Shown here: in pieces, positions 25,787 through 34,942 of the stretch
How positions within the stretch are numbered: position 1 is the first letter of the stretch
Layout of the letters: each line of letters opens with the position of its first letter
From: Oceanicola sp. 502str15
GTDB taxonomy: Bacteria > Pseudomonadota > Alphaproteobacteria > Rhodobacterales > Rhodobacteraceae
Reading direction: 5' to 3'
Assembly (NCBI RefSeq): GCF_024105635.1
Contig: NZ_WYDQ01000001.1
Location: forward strand, 4,154,501 to 4,218,500
DNA: 64,000 nt
The notes under the pieces: model-generated
What the model was told of the DNA's origin: nothing
Databases searched by the model: none
Seen by the model: the letters and a program-made list of their open reading frames with translations, nothing else
Position numbers and translations under genes: made by a program

Positions 25787-28596
25787 TGTTTGCCATCGGC
25801 CCCATAGGTTTTACCGCGCCGCTCCTGCTCTGGGCGCTGGTCGTGCTGCCGCTGCTCTGGCTGCTGCTGCGCGCCGTGCCGCCCGCGCCGATCCGCCGCC
25901 GCTTTCCCGGTGTCGCCCTGCTGCTGGGCCTCGAGGATGAAGACAGCCAGACCGATCGCACCCCCTGGTGGCTGCTTTTGCTGCGGATGCTTGCCGTGGC
26001 CGCCATCATCATCGGTTTCGCCGGCCCCGTGCTGAACCCCGAAGAGCGCCGCGAGGGCACCGGCCCGCTGCTGATCGCGCTCGATGGCGGCTGGGCCGAT
26101 GCCCGCGACTGGCCGGGCCGCATGGCCCGGATCGAAGGGCTTCTGGCCGATGCCGCCGCCACCGATCGCCCCGTTGCCGTGGTGTCGCTCACCGCGCTGC
26201 CGGCTCCCGGCGAACTGCCCATGCTGGCCGCCGGTGCATGGTCGCCGCGCCTTGCCGGCCTCGAGCCCACCGCATGGCCGCCCGAGAGCGGCGCAGCGAC
26301 GGAGTGGATCGAGAGCCTCGATGAGGGTTTCGAAACCTACTGGCTGTCGGACGGTCTTGCCCATGACGGCCGCGAGACGGTGCTGGCCGCGCTGGAAGAC
26401 AAGGGGCCGGTGACGGTGTTCGAAAGCCCCCGCCGCCCGCTCGGGCTGCGCCCCGTCCGGTTCGAAGACGGGCAGGTGCGCCTCACCGTGCTGCGCCCCG
26501 ACGCGCTTGCCGCCCAGACCGCCACCGTGCTGGCCTATGGCCGCGACCCCTCCGGCACCGAGCGCGCGCTGGCGCGCGCCGAGGTCGCGTTCGACACGGC
26601 CGCCACCGAGGCTGAGGTGGCCCTGGTGCTGCCCGCCGAGCTGCGCAACCGCATCACCCGCTTCGAAGTGCAGGGCATTCGCGGGGCAGGGGCCGTGACC
26701 CTCTCCGACGACGGGCTGCGCCGGCGCGAGGTGGCGCTGATCGCAGGCCGCGAAGATCGCGAGGGGCTGGAGCTGCTCTCGCCGCTGCACTACCTCGAAC
26801 GCGCGCTGGAGCCGACCGCCGATCTGGTCGAGGGCACCCTGCCCGATATCCTGCTGGCCAACCCCGACGCCATCGTCTTCGCCGACGTGGCCGACCTGCC
26901 GGACGCCGAAAAGGAAGACCTGCTGGCCTGGGTCGAGGAGGGCGGCCTGCTGCTACGCTTCGCCGGGCCGCAACTGGCGGCCTCCGATGTGAGCCGGCGC
27001 GAGGAAGACACGCTGATGCCGGTGCGCCTGCGGGAGGGCGGGCGCTCGGTGGGGGGCGCGATGAGCTGGGGCGAGCCCAAGGCGCTGCGGCCCTTTCCCG
27101 AGACCTCGCCGTTCTACGGCCTCGCCCTGCCGGACGACGTGACCGTGACCGCCCAGGTCATGGCCCAGCCCGACCCTGAGCTGGCCGACCGGGTCATTGC
27201 CTCGCTGGCCGATGGCACGCCGCTGGTCACACGCAAGCGGCTGGGGCAGGGCTCTGTGGTGCTGTTTCACGTCACCGCCAATGCCGAATGGTCGTCGCTC
27301 CCCCTCTCCGGCCTCTTCGTGCAGATGCTCGAACGGCTGGCCATTTCCACCCGCCCCGCAACCCCCGATGCGGGCGAGCTGGAAGGCACCGTCTGGACAC
27401 CCGAGCGGGTGCTCGACGGCTTCGGCGTGGTGCAGGACGCGGGCACGCTGCCCGGTGTCGAAGGCGCAGACCTCGGCGCGGCCCTTGCAGGCACCGCCCC
27501 GATCGGGCCGGACCTGCGCCCGGGGCTCTATGCCGGGGAGGACAGGTTGATCGCGCTCAACGTGCTGGGGCCCGAGGCGGTGCTGGAGCCGGTGAGCTGG
27601 CCTGCGCGGGTGCCGGTCGAGGGGCTGGCCGTCAACCGCGAGACGGCGTTGAAGGGCTTCGTCCTCACCGCGGCGCTGGTGGCGCTGGCACTCGATATCA
27701 TCGCCTCCCTCTGGCTCGGTGGCCGCCTCTTCGCCCCGCGTGCGCGCAGCACCCGGCGCACGGGCGCGGCGGGCGCCGTGCTCATCGCCGCGCTCCTCAT
27801 CACCGCGCCCGATGGCGCATCAGCGCAGCAGGAAGACGTCGACCTTCTGGCGCTCGAGGCCACCACCGAGGTGGTGCTCGCCCATGTCGTGACCGGCGAT
27901 CCGCGGCTCGACGAGGTGGCCCACGCCGGGCTGCGCGGCCTCTCGGACACCCTCTTCCGCCGCACCTCTATCGAGCCCGCCGAGCCGCTGGCGGTGAACC
28001 TCGAAACCGACGAGCTCGCCTTCTTCCCTTTCCTCTACTGGCCGGTGAACCCCAACCAGCCGACCCCCTCCGCCGAGGCCTATGCCAAGCTCAACCGCTA
28101 CCTGCGCACCGGCGGCATGATCCTGTTCGACACCCGAGATGCCGATATCGGTGGCTTTGGCGCCGCCACGCCCGAGGGGCGCAAGCTGCAGGAGCTGGCC
28201 CGCCCGCTCGACATTCCGCCGCTGGAGCCGATCCCGCAGGACCACGTGCTCACCCGCACCTTCTACCTGTTGCAGGATTTCCCCGGCCGCTGGGCCAGCC
28301 GTGACGTCTGGGTCGAGGCCGCGCCGGAGGATGCCGAGGTGGTCGAGGGCATGCCCTTCCGCAACCTGAATGACGGCGTGACACCGGTGGTCATCGGCGG
28401 CAACGACTGGGCCGCGGCCTGGGCAGTGGAAAACAACGGCGCGGCGATGTTCCCCGTGGGGCGCGGCTACGCGGGCGAGCAGCAGCGCGAGATCGCCTAT
28501 CGCTTCGGGGTGAACCTCATCATGCATGTGCTCACCGGCAACTACAAATCCGACCAGGTCCACGTGCCTGCGCTGCTCGACAGGCTGGGCCAATGA
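25786..28596 (+). CDS. BatA-like N-terminus plus DUF4159 membrane protein (936 aa)
   Basis: Residues 1-95 form the BatA-type N-terminus with two membrane helices (APLLLWALVVLPLLWLLLR and LLLLRMLAVAAIIIGFAGPV). The middle region has the ILLANPDAIVFADVADLPD and LLAWVEEGGLLLRFAGPQ segments of a glutamine-amidotransferase-like fold. Two more helices around 625-675 lead to a C-terminal DUF4159 domain (about 690-930: FPFLYWPVNPNQPTPSAEA, YLRTGGMILFDTRD, YAGEQQREIAYRFGVNLIMH). The protein presumably works with the MoxR ATPase in the inner membrane. Confidence 0.88.
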   Translation: MFAIGPIGFTAPLLLWALVVLPLLWLLLRAVPPAPIRRRFPGVALLLGLEDEDSQTDRTPWWLLLLRMLAVAAIIIGFAGPVLNPEERREGTGPLLIALDGGWADARDWPGRMARIEGLLADAAATDRPVAVVSLTALPAPGELPMLAAGAWSPRLAGLEPTAWPPESGAATEWIESLDEGFETYWLSDGLAHDGRETVLAALEDKGPVTVFESPRRPLGLRPVRFEDGQVRLTVLRPDALAAQTATVLAYGRDPSGTERALARAEVAFDTAATEAEVALVLPAELRNRITRFEVQGIRGAGAVTLSDDGLRRREVALIAGREDREGLELLSPLHYLERALEPTADLVEGTLPDILLANPDAIVFADVADLPDAEKEDLLAWVEEGGLLLRFAGPQLAASDVSRREEDTLMPVRLREGGRSVGGAMSWGEPKALRPFPETSPFYGLALPDDVTVTAQVMAQPDPELADRVIASLADGTPLVTRKRLGQGSVVLFHVTANAEWSSLPLSGLFVQMLERLAISTRPATPDAGELEGTVWTPERVLDGFGVVQDAGTLPGVEGADLGAALAGTAPIGPDLRPGLYAGEDRLIALNVLGPEAVLEPVSWPARVPVEGLAVNRETALKGFVLTAALVALALDIIASLWLGGRLFAPRARSTRRTGAAGAVLIAALLITAPDGASAQQEDVDLLALEATTEVVLAHVVTGDPRLDEVAHAGLRGLSDTLFRRTSIEPAEPLAVNLETDELAFFPFLYWPVNPNQPTPSAEAYAKLNRYLRTGGMILFDTRDADIGGFGAATPEGRKLQELARPLDIPPLEPIPQDHVLTRTFYLLQDFPGRWASRDVWVEAAPEDAEVVEGMPFRNLNDGVTPVVIGGNDWAAAWAVENNGAAMFPVGRGYAGEQQREIAYRFGVNLIMHVLTGNYKSDQVHVPALLDRLGQ

Positions 28597-30701
28597 TGAA
28601 CGCCGACAGCATCGTCTTCGCGCCGCACCTGCCGTGGATCGCGCTCTATGCCGCCTGTGCCCTCGCGGTGCTGCTCATCGTGCTCGCCATCTGGCGCGGG
28701 CTGGCCGGCTGGTGGCTGCGGGCGCTCGCCGCCGTGGCGCTGCTTGTGGCGCTGGCCAACCCCTCGCTGCAACAGGAAGAGCGCAACCCGCTCTCCGACA
28801 TCGTGCTGGTGGTGGTCGATGAAAGCTCGTCGCAGGCCCTCTCCGACCGCGCCGACCAGACCGGGGCCGCCCTTGGCCGGGTGCTGGCGCAGATCGCCGC
28901 CATGCCCAACACCGAGGCCCGCGTGGCCGTGGTGGGCGATGGTGAGGGCGACGAAGGCACGCGTGCCATGGCCGCGCTCTCCGAGGCCTTGGCCGAAGAG
29001 CCGCGCGCCCGGGTCGCCGGGGCGATCCTCATCTCCGACGGCCGGGTGCACGACATGGAGCGCACCCCCGATCTGCCCGCCCCGCTGCACCTGCTGATGA
29101 CCGGCCATTCCACAGACTGGGACCGCCGCCTCGTGATCCAGAACGCCCCCGCCTTCGGCATCCTCGGGGAAGAGGTCAACCTCACCCTGATGATCGAGGA
29201 CCAGGGCGACGTGCCCTCCGGCGCGGGCGCCGGCGCCACGGTGCCGCTCTCCATTGCGATCGACGGTGAGGAGCCGCGCACCTATGACGTGCCGGTGGGC
29301 GAGGAGCTGTCGCTGCCCGTCACCCTCAGCCATGGCGGCAAGAACGTGATCCAGTTCATCACCCCGGCGGCGGAGGGCGAGCTGACCGACCGCAACAACG
29401 CCGCCGTCGTGCAGATCAACGGCGTGCGCGACCGCCTGCGGGTGCTTCTGGTGAGCGGCGAGCCGCATCCGGGCGAACGGACCTGGCGCAACCTGCTGAA
29501 GTCCGACAGCTCCGTCGACCTCGTGCACTTCACCATCCTGCGCCCGCCCGAAAAGCAGGATGGCGTGCCGGTCTCCGAGCTGTCGCTCATCGCCTTCCCC
29601 ACCCGCGAGCTGTTCATCGAGAAGATCGACGAGTTCGACCTGATCATCTTCGACCGCTACAAGCGCCGCGGCATCCTGCCCACGCTCTACCTCGACAACA
29701 TCCGTGATTACGTCGAGCGCGGCGGGGCGGTGCTGGTGGCCGCCGGGCCGGACTTTGCCAGCGCCGATTCCATCTACCGCTCGCCGTTGGGCGACATCAT
29801 GCCCGCCTCGCCCTCGGCCCGCGTGCTGGAAGACGGCTACCTGCCCGAAGTCACCGAACTGGGCGAGAAGCACCCTGTCACCGAGGGGCTCGAGGCGCTC
29901 TATCCCTCCGAGGAAGAGGGCGTGCCGGGCTGGGGCCGCTGGTTCCGCCTCGTCGATCTGATCCCCACGCCGGGCGAGAATGGCGGGCAGGTGGTGATGT
30001 CGGGTCTGGAAGACCGCCCGTTGCTGGTCTTGCAGCGCCACGGCGAAGGTCGGGTGGCGCTGATGGCCTCCGACCACGCATGGCTCTGGTCACGCGGCTT
30101 CGAGGGCGGCGGGCCGCAGCTCGAGCTGCTGCGGCGACTGGCGCATTGGATGATGAAGGAGCCCGACCTCGAAGAAGAGAGCCTGACCGCCGAGGCCGTG
30201 GGCCAGGAGATGACGATCACCCGCCGCACCCTTGGCGATGCGCCCTCCGAGGTGGAGGTGATCGGCCCCGATGGCTCGGTCTACGTGGTGCCGCTCGAAG
30301 AGGTTTCGCCGGGGCTCTACCAGGGCGTCTTCGAAGGGCCGGACCTTGGCCTCTATCGTCTTGCCGAAGGCGACAAGACCGCCGTCGTGGCGCTCGGGCC
30401 GTCCGCGCCCAAGGAGTTCGAGCAGACCATTGCCACGGGCGAGGTCGTCCAGGCGGCAGTGGATACGCGGCGCGGTGGCGTGGTGGCGCTGGAAGAGGGC
30501 ACCCCCGGCATTCGCGAAGTGCGCGAAGGCCGCGTGGCCTCGGGTCGCGGCTGGGTCGGGATCACCCCGCGCGGGGCCTATGTCACGGCTGATGTCACGG
30601 TGATTCCGCTGGTGAACCCTCTGCTCTTCCTCGTGCTGGCCGCACTGCTGACGTTGGGTGCCTGGCTGATCGAGGGGCGACGCGGCGCGAAGGGCGCCTG
30701 A
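28593..30701 (+). CDS. Large membrane protein, VWA/amidotransferase-like (702 aa)
   Basis: Two N-terminal helices (about 10-30 and 34-52) are followed by a VWA-like segment DIVLVVVDESSSQALSDRA near residue 65, a beta-rich middle, a glutamine-amidotransferase-like region (RVLLVSGEPHPGERTWRNLL and YVERGGAVLVAAGPDF, VALMASDHAWLWSRGFEGGG) and one C-terminal helix (about 672-692). It overlaps the previous gene by four bases and closes the four-gene MoxR operon. No function is known for this family; the arrangement is common in Rhodobacteraceae and rhizobia. Confidence 0.85.
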   Translation: MMNADSIVFAPHLPWIALYAACALAVLLIVLAIWRGLAGWWLRALAAVALLVALANPSLQQEERNPLSDIVLVVVDESSSQALSDRADQTGAALGRVLAQIAAMPNTEARVAVVGDGEGDEGTRAMAALSEALAEEPRARVAGAILISDGRVHDMERTPDLPAPLHLLMTGHSTDWDRRLVIQNAPAFGILGEEVNLTLMIEDQGDVPSGAGAGATVPLSIAIDGEEPRTYDVPVGEELSLPVTLSHGGKNVIQFITPAAEGELTDRNNAAVVQINGVRDRLRVLLVSGEPHPGERTWRNLLKSDSSVDLVHFTILRPPEKQDGVPVSELSLIAFPTRELFIEKIDEFDLIIFDRYKRRGILPTLYLDNIRDYVERGGAVLVAAGPDFASADSIYRSPLGDIMPASPSARVLEDGYLPEVTELGEKHPVTEGLEALYPSEEEGVPGWGRWFRLVDLIPTPGENGGQVVMSGLEDRPLLVLQRHGEGRVALMASDHAWLWSRGFEGGGPQLELLRRLAHWMMKEPDLEEESLTAEAVGQEMTITRRTLGDAPSEVEVIGPDGSVYVVPLEEVSPGLYQGVFEGPDLGLYRLAEGDKTAVVALGPSAPKEFEQTIATGEVVQAAVDTRRGGVVALEEGTPGIREVREGRVASGRGWVGITPRGAYVTADVTVIPLVNPLLFLVLAALLTLGAWLIEGRRGAKGA

Positions 30702-30744
30702 CGCCGCCACGCGGCTGTTGGCCACCAGTCCATTGCCGCAGGCC

Positions 30745-30766
30745 GTAGGGTGGGTGCCAACCCACC
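30745..30766. repeat. GTAGGG-led hairpin repeat, copy 1
   Basis: GTAGG is followed by GGTGGGT-GCCA-ACCCACC overlap, a 7-base perfect stem. It lies between the convergent MoxR operon and the small secreted-protein gene and may act as a bidirectional terminator. Related copies are at 45960, 52040 and 53785. Confidence 0.75.
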
Positions 30767-30772
30767 ATCCCG

Positions 30773-31117
30773 CTAGCGCAGATCCACCTGGTATCGGGTG
30801 CCGTCCCAGCCTTCGGGCAGGGTGCTGGTCTCGATCCAGACCCGAGTCACGCCCTGCGGGATCTTCACCCCCGACAGGCTGCGGGTGAAGGGCTGTTCGT
30901 CGACATGGGGATGGAGCAGCTTGCGGGTGCCCAGCACCCGGCCGGTCTCGTTCGTCACCCGCCAGCCGTTGGCGTAATCCTCCCAGCCTGTGTCGGCATG
31001 GGAGAGGGTCACGTCAAACCGCCAGGCACCGCCCGATGGCGCGGCCTTCACGGCCTCCACCACCGCCGGATCGGCCATTGCGGGAAGAGCGAAGAGAAAC
31101 GGGATGAGCCAGCGCAT
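30773..31117 (-). CDS. Secreted protein of unknown function (114 aa)
   Basis: The product has a signal peptide (MRWLIPFLFALPAMA, cleavage after Ala15) and a mature part of about 100 residues predicted to be beta-rich: WRFDVTLSHADTGWEDYANG and GRVLGTRKLLHPHVDEQPFT, then VTRVWIETSTLPEGWDGTRY. This looks like a small immunoglobulin-like or lectin-like periplasmic domain, but I do not recognise the family. It stands alone between the MoxR operon and the DUF599 gene. Confidence 0.8.
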   Translation of the reverse strand: MRWLIPFLFALPAMADPAVVEAVKAAPSGGAWRFDVTLSHADTGWEDYANGWRVTNETGRVLGTRKLLHPHVDEQPFTRSLSGVKIPQGVTRVWIETSTLPEGWDGTRYQVDLR

Positions 31118-31164
31118 GCCGGGCACTGTGCCACAGTATTGCGCTGCTCTGGGTCACAACCCTG

Positions 31165-31863
31165 TCAGCCGTCGGGCTGCATCAGCACTTCGCGCGACTG
31201 GCTCCAGAACTCCCGCCGCCAGATCACCACGGCGCTGACCACCGCGCCCAGCCCAAGGCCCCACGGCCCCACCAGCCAGCCAATCGCGCCGAGCGCAAAG
31301 TAGATCGAGCGCATTCCGCGGTTGAAGCTCTTGGCGGCGGTTATGTTGATCTCGGCGGCCTTGGCGGCGCGGGGGTAGGTGGCCGGGTGGTCCTCGTCAT
31401 TGGGAATCGCGCCCATCACCACCGAGGAGTAGCCAAACAGCCGGTGCGCCCAGACGAACTTGAGGAAAGCATTGGCGAGGAAGAACAGGATCAAGGTGAT
31501 CTTGACCTCAAAGGCCAGCGTGGTCGTGGTGCCGAGCGAAAGGTCTGCCGCAACGCTCGCCAGCTGCTCGGGGTTGCCGATCACCGCCAGCCCGCCGCCA
31601 ATGGCGATCATGCAGGCCGAGGCAAAGAAAGTGGTGCCCTGCCGAAGGTTGCCGAGGATGGTGGCGTCGAAGATGCGCGGCTGGCGGGTGACATGCTCGC
31701 GCAGCCAGTCGCGCCGGTAGGCCTGCATCAGCACGGAGACTGAGGGCTTGCCGGCGGGCGGATGCTCCACCACCCATCCAAGCCCGGCCCAGAGCGTGAG
31801 AATGAGCGCGACGGCCACGGCATCGGCACTGGAAAACGGGGCAAGAAGAGGCATCAGATCCAT
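31165..31863 (-). CDS. DUF599 family membrane protein
   Basis: The 232-residue product has four to five membrane segments (about residues 14-32, 78-98, 107-130, 185-215) and the DUF599 features: LMQAYRRDWLREHVTRQPRI near residue 45, DATILGNLRQGTTFFASA, and FAWAHRLFGYSSV-like FVWAHRLFGYSSVVMGAIPN near 140. The function is unknown. It is divergent from glcD; the 91-base gap holds the inverted repeat at 31907. Confidence 0.9.
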   Translation of the reverse strand: MDLMPLLAPFSSADAVAVALILTLWAGLGWVVEHPPAGKPSVSVLMQAYRRDWLREHVTRQPRIFDATILGNLRQGTTFFASACMIAIGGGLAVIGNPEQLASVAADLSLGTTTTLAFEVKITLILFFLANAFLKFVWAHRLFGYSSVVMGAIPNDEDHPATYPRAAKAAEINITAAKSFNRGMRSIYFALGAIGWLVGPWGLGLGAVVSAVVIWRREFWSQSREVLMQPDG

Positions 31864-31906
31864 GGCCGGACCCTATGTCGCGCCAGCTCCGGTTGCCAGA
31901 TGGCAA

Positions 31907-31931
31907 AATTGGTTATATTTTCTGACCAATT
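31907..31931. promoter_or_regulatory. Inverted repeat, candidate FadR/GlcC-type operator
   Basis: AATTGGT and ACCAATT are perfect 7-base arms separated by 11 AT-rich bases. TGGT/ACCA half-sites are typical of FadR-subfamily GntR regulators such as GlcC and PdhR, although those usually have a 1-3 base spacer. It lies 24 bases before the glcD start codon in the divergent gap. Confidence 0.5.
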
Positions 31932-31954
31932 CGCCAGCAACGGAGCCCGCCGCC

Positions 31955-33400
31955 ATGGAAATGCCCGAGCCAGACCCGCAGATCCTTGCTCGAAAGGCCC
32001 GCATCGTCGAGCGCCTGCGCGCCGTGCTGCCCGGCGGGGTGATCGACGCGCCCGAAGAAGTGCGGGCCTATGAGTGCGACGCGCTCACCGCCTACAAATG
32101 CCCGCCCCTCGCCGTGGTGCTGCCCGCCACGACCGAAGAGGTCTCTGCCGCGCTCGCAGTCTGCCACGCCGAGGGCGTGCCGGTTGTGCCGCGCGGTTCG
32201 GGCACCTCGCTCGCGGGCGGGGCGCTTCCCACCGCCGACAGCGTGATCCTCGGGGTCTCGCGCATGGCCGATGTGCTGGAAAGCAATTACCCCGACCGCT
32301 ACGTGCACGTGCAGACCGGGCGCACCAACCTCTCCGTCACCGGTGCGGTGGAGGCGGACGGCTTCTTCTACGCGCCCGACCCCTCGAGCCAGCTTGCCTG
32401 CGCCATCGCGGGCAATATCGCCATGAACTCCGGCGGGGCGCATTGCCTCAAGTACGGCGTGACCACCAACAACCTGCTCGGCGTGACCATGGTGCTCGCC
32501 GATGGCACCATCACCCGTGTCGGCGGCCCGTGGATGGATGCGCCCGGCCTCGACCTGCTCGGTCTCATCTGCGGCTCCGAGGGCCAGCTTGGCGTGGTCA
32601 CGGAGGCCTGGCTCCGCATCCTGCCCAAGCCCGAAGGCGCTAGGCCCGTGCTGATCGGCTTCGACAGCTCCGAGGTGGCGGGCCAATGCGTGACCAACAT
32701 CATCAAGGCGGGCGTGCTGCCCGTGGCCATCGAGTTCATGGACCGCCCCTGCATCCGTGCCACCGAGGCCTTCGCAGGCGCGGGCTACCCCGATTGCGAG
32801 GCGCTGCTGATCGTCGAGGTCGAAGGCTCGGAAGCGGAGATCGACGCGCAGCTTGCCTTGATCTGCGGTATCGCCGAAGAGCTGAACCCGGTGGAGGTGC
32901 GCCAGAGCGGCTCGGCGGAGGAAAGTGCCCGCATCTGGCTGGGCCGCAAATCGGCCTTCGGGGCGATGGGCCAGATCAACGATTACATGTGCCTCGACGG
33001 GACGATCCCGGTCAGCGAGCTGCCCCTCGTGCTGCGCCGCATCGGGGAGATGAGCGAGGAGTTCGGGCTGGAGGTCGCAAATGTCTTCCACGCAGGCGAC
33101 GGCAACATGCACCCGCTGATCCTGTTCAACGCCAACGAGGAGGGCCAGCTCGAACTGTGCGAACGTTTCGGGGCCGAGATCCTGAAGCTCTGCGTCGAGG
33201 TCGGCGGCTGCCTGACCGGCGAGCATGGCGTGGGCATCGAGAAGCGCGACCTGATGGAGGTGCAATATCGCCCCGACGATTTGGCCGCGCAGATGGACGT
33301 GAAAGACGTGTTCGACGCGGGCTGGATCCTGAACCCGGCCAAGGTGTTTCCGCTGACGGTCTCGGCGGGGCGGCGGCGCGCGCCTGATCGGGCGGCGTGA
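31955..33400 (+). CDS. glcD: Glycolate oxidase subunit GlcD (FAD-linked)
   Basis: The 481-residue subunit oxidises glycolate to glyoxylate. The PCMH-type FAD domain (about 45-230) shows VPVVPRGSGTSLAGGALP, APDPSSQLACAIAGNIAMNSGG and LDLLGLICGSEGQLGVVTE; the cap domain ends with VFHAGDGNMHPLILF and GGCLTGEHGVGIEKRDLM, classic for GlcD. CGGAG lies nine bases before the chosen ATG; a longer open frame runs back over the operator and the DUF599 gene and is not used. It is followed by glcE, a small membrane protein and glcF. Confidence 0.95.
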   Translation: MEMPEPDPQILARKARIVERLRAVLPGGVIDAPEEVRAYECDALTAYKCPPLAVVLPATTEEVSAALAVCHAEGVPVVPRGSGTSLAGGALPTADSVILGVSRMADVLESNYPDRYVHVQTGRTNLSVTGAVEADGFFYAPDPSSQLACAIAGNIAMNSGGAHCLKYGVTTNNLLGVTMVLADGTITRVGGPWMDAPGLDLLGLICGSEGQLGVVTEAWLRILPKPEGARPVLIGFDSSEVAGQCVTNIIKAGVLPVAIEFMDRPCIRATEAFAGAGYPDCEALLIVEVEGSEAEIDAQLALICGIAEELNPVEVRQSGSAEESARIWLGRKSAFGAMGQINDYMCLDGTIPVSELPLVLRRIGEMSEEFGLEVANVFHAGDGNMHPLILFNANEEGQLELCERFGAEILKLCVEVGGCLTGEHGVGIEKRDLMEVQYRPDDLAAQMDVKDVFDAGWILNPAKVFPLTVSAGRRRAPDRAA

Positions 33401-33420
33401 GCGCTGTGGGATCGGGGTAG

Positions 33421-33441
33421 AGTATTTTGAGCAAGAAAATG
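33421..33441 (+). repeat. CATTTTCTTGC-type intergenic repeat, copy 2
   Basis: AGTATTTTGAGCAAGAAAAT plus G is the reverse complement of the repeat seen at 23122 and 44779. It sits in the 56-base gap between glcD and glcE, 16 bases before the chosen glcE start. Confidence 0.8.
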
Positions 33442-33456
33442 AACAGGTTGAGCATC

Positions 33457-34560
33457 ATGGAACCGGCGAGCGAGGTTGAGCTGGCAGAGGCGCTGGCGGC
33501 GGCGGACGGGCCGGTTTCGGTGCGCGGCGGCGGCACACGCGGGGTGCGGGGCGAGGGCGAGCCGCTGCGCTACGCGGGGCGGGGGATTTCGCTTTACGAG
33601 CCGGGCGCGCTGACCTTGGTGGCACAGGCCGGCACGCCGGTGGCCGAGATCGAGGCGGCGCTTGCGGCAGAGGGCCAGCGGCTGGCCTTCGAGGTGCCCG
33701 ACATGCGTGGGCTGCTCGGGACCGAAGGAGAAAGCACCATTGGCGGCGTGGTCGCGGCCAATGCGAGCGGGCCGCGGCGGGTGTCGGTCGGGGCGGCGCG
33801 TGATTTCTGCCTCGGGGTGCGCTTTGTCGATGGCGCGGGCCGGGTGGTGCAGAACGGCGGGCGGGTGATGAAGAATGTCACCGGCTACGATCTGGTGAAG
33901 CTGATGGCCGGAAGCCATGGCACGCTGGGGGTGTTGAGCGAGGTGTCGCTGAAGGTGCTCCCGAGGCCCGAGGTGGCCGGGGTGCTCTCGCTCGGCGGGC
34001 TCTCGGTGGCGCAGGCGGTGGCGGCGATGTCTGCCGCGCTGGGCACGCCTTGGGAGATCACGGCGGCCTGCCATACCGACTTTGATGCGAATGACCGCGC
34101 CTCGACGCAGCTCAGGATCGAAGGGATGGCCGGGTCCGTGGCCTATCGGCTCGGGCGGCTGAAGGAGGCGCTGGGCGGCTTCGGCGAGGTCGAAACCGTG
34201 GTGAGCGACAGCCACGATTGGCCGTGGTTCCGAGATGTGCAGAGGTTCGCGGGCGGGGCCGAGGATGTCTGGCGGCTGCATTGCAAGCCTTCCGACGCGG
34301 CCGGCCTTGTGGAGCGGCTCCCCGAGGGGGCGAAGGTGATGCTCGACTGGGGCGGGGCGCTGATCTGGGCCGCCGTGCCGGAGGGCACCGACCTGCGCGC
34401 CGCTCTCGGGGCTTTCGATGGCCATGCAACGCGGGTGCGCGGGCAGGGGGGCGGTATCCCCCGGTTCCACCCCGAGCCGCCCGCTCTGGCGGCGCTCACG
34501 GCGGGGCTGCGCGCCAAGTTCGATCCGCGTGGCATCTTGAACCCCGGGTTGATGGGGTGA
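33457..34560 (+). CDS. glcE: Glycolate oxidase subunit GlcE
   Basis: The 367-residue product has a shortened PCMH FAD-binding domain: PVSVRGGGTRGVRGEGEPLR near residue 20, GTEGESTIGGVVAANASGPR and GGRVMKNVTGYDLVKLMAGSHGTLGVLSEV. GlcE is the second FAD-binding subunit of the glycolate oxidase complex. Upstream in-frame starts (33427, 33439) lie in the intergenic repeat, so I use the ATG at 33457; the Shine-Dalgarno is weak (CAGG), so translation may depend on glcD. Confidence 0.93.
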   Translation: MEPASEVELAEALAAADGPVSVRGGGTRGVRGEGEPLRYAGRGISLYEPGALTLVAQAGTPVAEIEAALAAEGQRLAFEVPDMRGLLGTEGESTIGGVVAANASGPRRVSVGAARDFCLGVRFVDGAGRVVQNGGRVMKNVTGYDLVKLMAGSHGTLGVLSEVSLKVLPRPEVAGVLSLGGLSVAQAVAAMSAALGTPWEITAACHTDFDANDRASTQLRIEGMAGSVAYRLGRLKEALGGFGEVETVVSDSHDWPWFRDVQRFAGGAEDVWRLHCKPSDAAGLVERLPEGAKVMLDWGGALIWAAVPEGTDLRAALGAFDGHATRVRGQGGGIPRFHPEPPALAALTAGLRAKFDPRGILNPGLMG

Positions 34561-34564
34561 GCGG

Positions 34565-34927
34565 ATGGACCTGATGACAGGCCTCATCATGGGCGGCCTA
34601 ATCGTGCTTGCCGCCATGCTGGCCACGGCGCTGGCACGCCCTGTCGCCGTGCCTCTGGCGATCGTGGGCCTCGGCGGCGCGATCCTTGCTTTTATGGGCT
34701 ATTCCATGAACACCTCGCCCTGCACCGGCGATGCGGCGGGCTGTGGCATGTCGAGCGGGTTTGAGGCGCTGATCCTGATGTCCGTGGCCGCTCCGCTGGT
34801 CTGCGGGGCACTGGCGGCGGTGCTCTGGCGGCTGGTGGCCGGGCGCGAGGCCGGGCTGGGTACGCGGCTGCTCTCCATCGTGGTCTCCGCCGTGCTGCTC
34901 ACCCTTGTTGGCCTTCTCTTTCTCTGA
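34565..34927 (+). CDS. Small membrane protein inside the glc operon (120 aa)
   Basis: The product has four hydrophobic segments (about 6-24, 29-45, 67-87, 100-119) and two cysteines in a short loop (NTSPCTGDAAGCGMSSG) that could form a disulfide on the periplasmic side. It lies four bases after glcE and 15 before glcF, so it belongs to the operon although it is not a known glycolate oxidase subunit. It might anchor the complex or take part in electron or substrate transfer; this is inference from location alone. Confidence 0.8.
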   Translation: MDLMTGLIMGGLIVLAAMLATALARPVAVPLAIVGLGGAILAFMGYSMNTSPCTGDAAGCGMSSGFEALILMSVAAPLVCGALAAVLWRLVAGREAGLGTRLLSIVVSAVLLTLVGLLFL

Positions 34928-34942
34928 CGGGACGAACCAAAG

